In this document: positions 26,987 to 29,745 of the stretch, in pieces | Numbering within the stretch: the stretch's first letter is position 1 | How the letters are laid out: every line of letters starts with the position of its first letter | Virus record (IMG/VR): IMGVR_UViG_3300032053_000364 | Coordinates: 1 to 29,745 of that record | Origin: a virus | DNA: 29,745 nt | Direction: 5' to 3' (one strand) | The notes under the pieces: model-generated | Database searches by the model: none | Told to the model about the DNA's origin: nothing | What the model saw: only the letters and a program-made list of their open reading frames with translations | Translations under genes and position numbers: made by a program

Positions 26987-28723
26987 ATGGCAGACGGTCA
27001 GCCGAAGATAACGCCGCCGTTTGGACCACGGCAGCAATACGGTTCGATTCCCGACTGGCTGAGGAGCATATACGGCAAAGAACGGAGTTGGCTCGCGACG
27101 GCGAAAGACCCCAACCAGGCCAGCCTCTTGAGCCGGCAGCGCGCCGCCGATACGACAAACCCGCCAGCGGTCGGCGGGTTTGCACAGCGAGTACAAGACC
27201 TGATGAACGCCGGGTACGACTATGACCAGGCGATAGAGATGGCGTCGACGGAACTGGACTACGCCAATCAGACCAGCGGTGGCGGCAGTGATGGCACGGC
27301 GGCCGCGCAGATCTCCGCTGAGGCCAGCCGCGACGTCGCAAGGATGGAGGTTGACGCCAGACGCTATGAGGCGGACCTCGCCTACCGCGCCGCCATCGAC
27401 GTCGTCACCCGCCAAGTGGACGCCGACCGTTACACGGCGGATATGGGCTACCGTCAGGCCGTCGACGTGGCCCAGATCAACGGTGATGCCGCCCGCGACG
27501 TGCAGCGCATGGACGTTGACGCGAGACGGTATGAGGCCGACGCCAGCTACCGCCAGGCCGTCGACGTGGCGCAGATAGGCGCCTACACCGACCGGATGCT
27601 TGGGCTGGGGGAGATCGGGCTGGGGTACTACAAGACGCTCGCTGAGATGCAGAAGAACCCCGCCGATTGGGTGAGCTACTGGTACGCCACGCAAGGAAAG
27701 GAACTCCCGGAGGGCTACCAGGGCGCGGGCATCCCGGAGGGGCTACAACTCCCAGGTTGGCTCCAGAGCCTCAATGAGGCGGCCGGTTACGAGCCGACGA
27801 CCTGGAAGGCCCCCGTGCCTGAACTGGGTGCGGCACCGGAGCTGCTGGGGCCGCCTCAGTGGCAACCGACCGCAGACCCCCAGAGACAGAGAGCACTCGA
27901 CCGCTACGCAATGTCCACGCAGGGGGAGAAGGATGCCCTGGCGCGGGCGACGCCGGAGCAAATTGCAGCACTCTGGCGAGGGGGGCAGACCCCGTCCATG
28001 AGTGGTGGCGGGAGAATGACTATCCGCGAACCCGCCGGTATCGTCGGCCTGCACTCGGGAAGGACCTATGCCACTCTCGCTGAGGAAGCCCCGGAAGAAG
28101 TGAACATCAAGTCCCAGAAGAGTACCGCCCAGGAGCAGGGTACACAGGTCTATGGTGAGACGGGGGCAGAGCCCCGGTCGTTCGCCTCCGGGGGTTCGGT
28201 GCACGCTTACGACTCAAGGACAGCCGAGGCAAGGGGGGTCGCTACATATGACCCCAGAGGTTTCCAGTCGAGGCGTGCTATGTCAGCAGGTTCGCAGCAC
28301 TACGGGCGTCGGCGTAAGGCGGCTGGGCATATCAGCGGCTACGGCCCCAAAACCGAAGCGGCATGGGAGACCACGCCGGACCCCTACACGTTCAATTCCG
28401 AGACGGGCGTGGGCAGCGTGGCGGGGGATACCAGCGGGACGGACGTTGCTGCTGCTGCCGCTGCCGAGCCGACTATGCCGCCCTGGTTGGAGACGCTGAG
28501 CAAAGGGGGGCGTCAGGCCTATCCCGCCGCCAACCTCGCCGGCCTGCCGCCGGCGCCGAGCGCCCAGTACATGCGCGGGATGAGCGAGAGCCAATTCCAG
28601 GGGCTTCAAGGGGTGGTGCAGAAGGGGGGCGGCTACATCCCCGACTGGCTCAAGTACATCGCCTGGCTGATGCCACAAGGGGCGCAGTTCGCCAGGCCGA
28701 GTAGTATCGCCCAGAAGTACTAG
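26987..28723 (+). CDS. Repeat-rich virion structural protein
   Basis: A 578-residue protein with ATAGGAGG as SD. Residues 112-200 contain a degenerate helical repeat of roughly 20 residues: DARRYEADLAYRAAIDVV, DADRYTADMGYRQAVDVAQI and DARRYEADASYRQAVDVAQI, with DVARME or DVQRMD before two of them. Around it are GSIPDWLRSIYG near the N-terminus and GYIPDWLKYIAWL near the C-terminus, a mirrored IPDWL motif. The middle is Pro/Gly/Gln-rich and disordered. Such long alpha-helical repeat proteins next to portals are often internal virion or ejection proteins. That role is inferred. Confidence 0.6.
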   Translation: MADGQPKITPPFGPRQQYGSIPDWLRSIYGKERSWLATAKDPNQASLLSRQRAADTTNPPAVGGFAQRVQDLMNAGYDYDQAIEMASTELDYANQTSGGGSDGTAAAQISAEASRDVARMEVDARRYEADLAYRAAIDVVTRQVDADRYTADMGYRQAVDVAQINGDAARDVQRMDVDARRYEADASYRQAVDVAQIGAYTDRMLGLGEIGLGYYKTLAEMQKNPADWVSYWYATQGKELPEGYQGAGIPEGLQLPGWLQSLNEAAGYEPTTWKAPVPELGAAPELLGPPQWQPTADPQRQRALDRYAMSTQGEKDALARATPEQIAALWRGGQTPSMSGGGRMTIREPAGIVGLHSGRTYATLAEEAPEEVNIKSQKSTAQEQGTQVYGETGAEPRSFASGGSVHAYDSRTAEARGVATYDPRGFQSRRAMSAGSQHYGRRRKAAGHISGYGPKTEAAWETTPDPYTFNSETGVGSVAGDTSGTDVAAAAAAEPTMPPWLETLSKGGRQAYPAANLAGLPPAPSAQYMRGMSESQFQGLQGVVQKGGGYIPDWLKYIAWLMPQGAQFARPSSIAQKY

Positions 28724-28725
28724 AT

Positions 28726-29745
28726 ATGCCAGAGAGAATATCGTTCAGGGACAGGCTCCAGGCCCGCCGCGACGAGCGTGAAGCGGCGCGCCGCAAGCGC
28801 ATCGCCCGCCGGTATGCGCGGATGGTCGAAAGCGGTGAGCTGCAACTGCCCACGGGCGGGGTCTCGAACGATATTCTCCAGTCGCCCATCGTGCAGCAGC
28901 TCCTCAGCCCCCAGGAACAAGGCGGTGGGGAGCCGCAGATGAAGCCGCAGGGCGGCTCGATGCCCGTGCTCGGTGGCCTGGGGAGCCTCATTCGCAAGGG
29001 CCAGCACACGGTCGAGCCGGTGGCGGGGCCGGCGATCAAGTTTTTCGAGCCACAGCCGGAGACCAAGAAACTCCTGGGGGAGGCTGGGAAGACCTGGATG
29101 AAGTTTCAGCACCACATCGTCGAGCCTGCGGCAGGGGCACTCATAGCAGGTGCGAGGGCATCCGGGGAATCGGGAATGGGCACCCCGATAGGAACGCCCG
29201 CGGTTGGCACCGGCAAACCGGTAGAGGTGCCAACCACTTATCAGGGTTTCAAGAAGGAGTACGAACAGGCACCCGGTGCCGCACAAACCGCGGCGAGCAT
29301 GGCCGTTGACCCGACCACCTATGCCGGCTGGGGCATTGCCAAGAACTTCGGCCTCAAGGCGGCCGGGAAGCCTGGAGTCCTGGCGGCGATCATCCGCGCG
29401 ATCGGTAAGGGAGAAGAGGTGGGCATGAAGGCCGCCGACTACCCCTTCAAGAAGGTCGGGGGAGCCCTGGCGAAGGGCTGGCGCGCCGCGCCTAAGCCCA
29501 CGGAGTACAAGGTCACTGAGCTGGCAGACGCAGCCTTCGACAACGTGAGAGTGTTGGCCGACCGCTACGGGGCGGCTCACGGGGTCGACACGATGACAGG
29601 AGATGCCAGCCTAACCCACCACATGCTCACTGCCGCTCGGAACGACCCGGAGTACGCCAGCATCAGCGCCATCCTTGGGGATATGGCGGACGGCGACCCG
29701 GAGAACTGGCTCCCCATGATGCAGAACATCGCCAGCAAGAACCCC
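28726..29745 (+). CDS. Large virion-associated protein, 3' end outside window
   Basis: The frame is open from ATG 28726, two bases after the previous stop, to the last base: 340 residues without a stop. It starts with a basic helix (RISFRDRLQARRDEREAARR) and then alternates Gly/Pro-rich and helical parts, such as FEPQPETKKLLGEAGKTWMK and AASMAVDPTTYAGWGIAKNF. The part near the end has HGVDTMTGDASLTHHMLTAA. The shape fits the start of a very large multi-domain virion protein that may carry enzymatic domains further on. No motif is diagnostic in the visible part. Confidence 0.65.
   Translation, partial: MPERISFRDRLQARRDEREAARRKRIARRYARMVESGELQLPTGGVSNDILQSPIVQQLLSPQEQGGGEPQMKPQGGSMPVLGGLGSLIRKGQHTVEPVAGPAIKFFEPQPETKKLLGEAGKTWMKFQHHIVEPAAGALIAGARASGESGMGTPIGTPAVGTGKPVEVPTTYQGFKKEYEQAPGAAQTAASMAVDPTTYAGWGIAKNFGLKAAGKPGVLAAIIRAIGKGEEVGMKAADYPFKKVGGALAKGWRAAPKPTEYKVTELADAAFDNVRVLADRYGAAHGVDTMTGDASLTHHMLTAARNDPEYASISAILGDMADGDPENWLPMMQNIASKNP

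Noticed and set aside
1-29745. Circular closure of the window, joining the two partial genes
   Set aside because: The right-end frame, continued into base 1, meets a stop after 16 codons, and capsid and main tail genes are missing, so the ends are not adjacent.

Overview
The window is part of a GC-rich genome of a temperate tailed bacteriophage (or an integrated prophage) from an unidentified bacterium. Head-packaging, tail, lysis, integrase, repressor and early DNA-metabolism genes lie together at phage-like density, with many ATGA-type start/stop overlaps and strong Shine-Dalgarno (SD) sequences. Sigma70-like promoters and a partial bacterial tRNA-Ala point to a bacterial host; the sequence does not fix its phylum. 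No major capsid, tape-measure or main tail-tube gene is visible and both ends cut through genes, so this is not a whole genome.

Layout. (1) 1-2990, rightward: the end of a large tail-type protein, a second tail or fibre-like protein, two small membrane proteins and an amidase endolysin (tail tip and lysis). (2) 2987-4349, leftward: four small overlapping genes led by a sigma-region-4-like regulator with a promoter at 4401-4427, then a small membrane protein at 4440-4616. (3) 4643-6387, the lysogeny module: a tyrosine integrase and an XRE repressor read leftward. They face a rightward early promoter with two perfect palindromes, a 5' half of tRNA-Ala that I take as the attP core, and a hairpin-rich leader. 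(4) 6388-18764, a long rightward early operon: Cas4/AddB-like nuclease, Gp3/RDF-like protein, RusA resolvase, DnaB-N-like protein, DUF3987-type ATPase, DUF5131 protein, Dam-type methyltransferase, a CsrA homologue, a DPBB-domain protein and many small zinc-ribbon or unknown proteins. (5) 18765-19344 carries no convincing gene. (6) 19345-20630, leftward: four small genes including a DUF2958 protein, driven by a near-consensus promoter. (7) 20640-21922: a G/T-rich stretch with two doubtful ORFs, then an intergenic zone with DnaA-box-like sites and repeats that looks like a replication origin. (8) 21923-22468, leftward: a NUMOD4/HNH endonuclease. (9) 22527-29745, rightward late operon: small proteins, terminase small and large subunits, portal, a repeat-rich structural protein and the start of a large protein cut by the window edge.

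How it fits together. The repressor at 5561-5812 probably silences the promoter at 5902-5929. When that silencing is lifted, the early operon would make nuclease, recombination and replication proteins that may act at the origin near 21.5-21.9 kb. A + strand terminator at 22469-22508 lies directly before the late operon with no room for a promoter after it, so late expression probably needs readthrough or antitermination. The most unusual points are the 5'-half tRNA-Ala attP with its own candidate promoter, a phage CsrA whose frame runs on into the next gene, a membrane-protein ORF nested in the linker of the DPBB gene, and the origin-like region.
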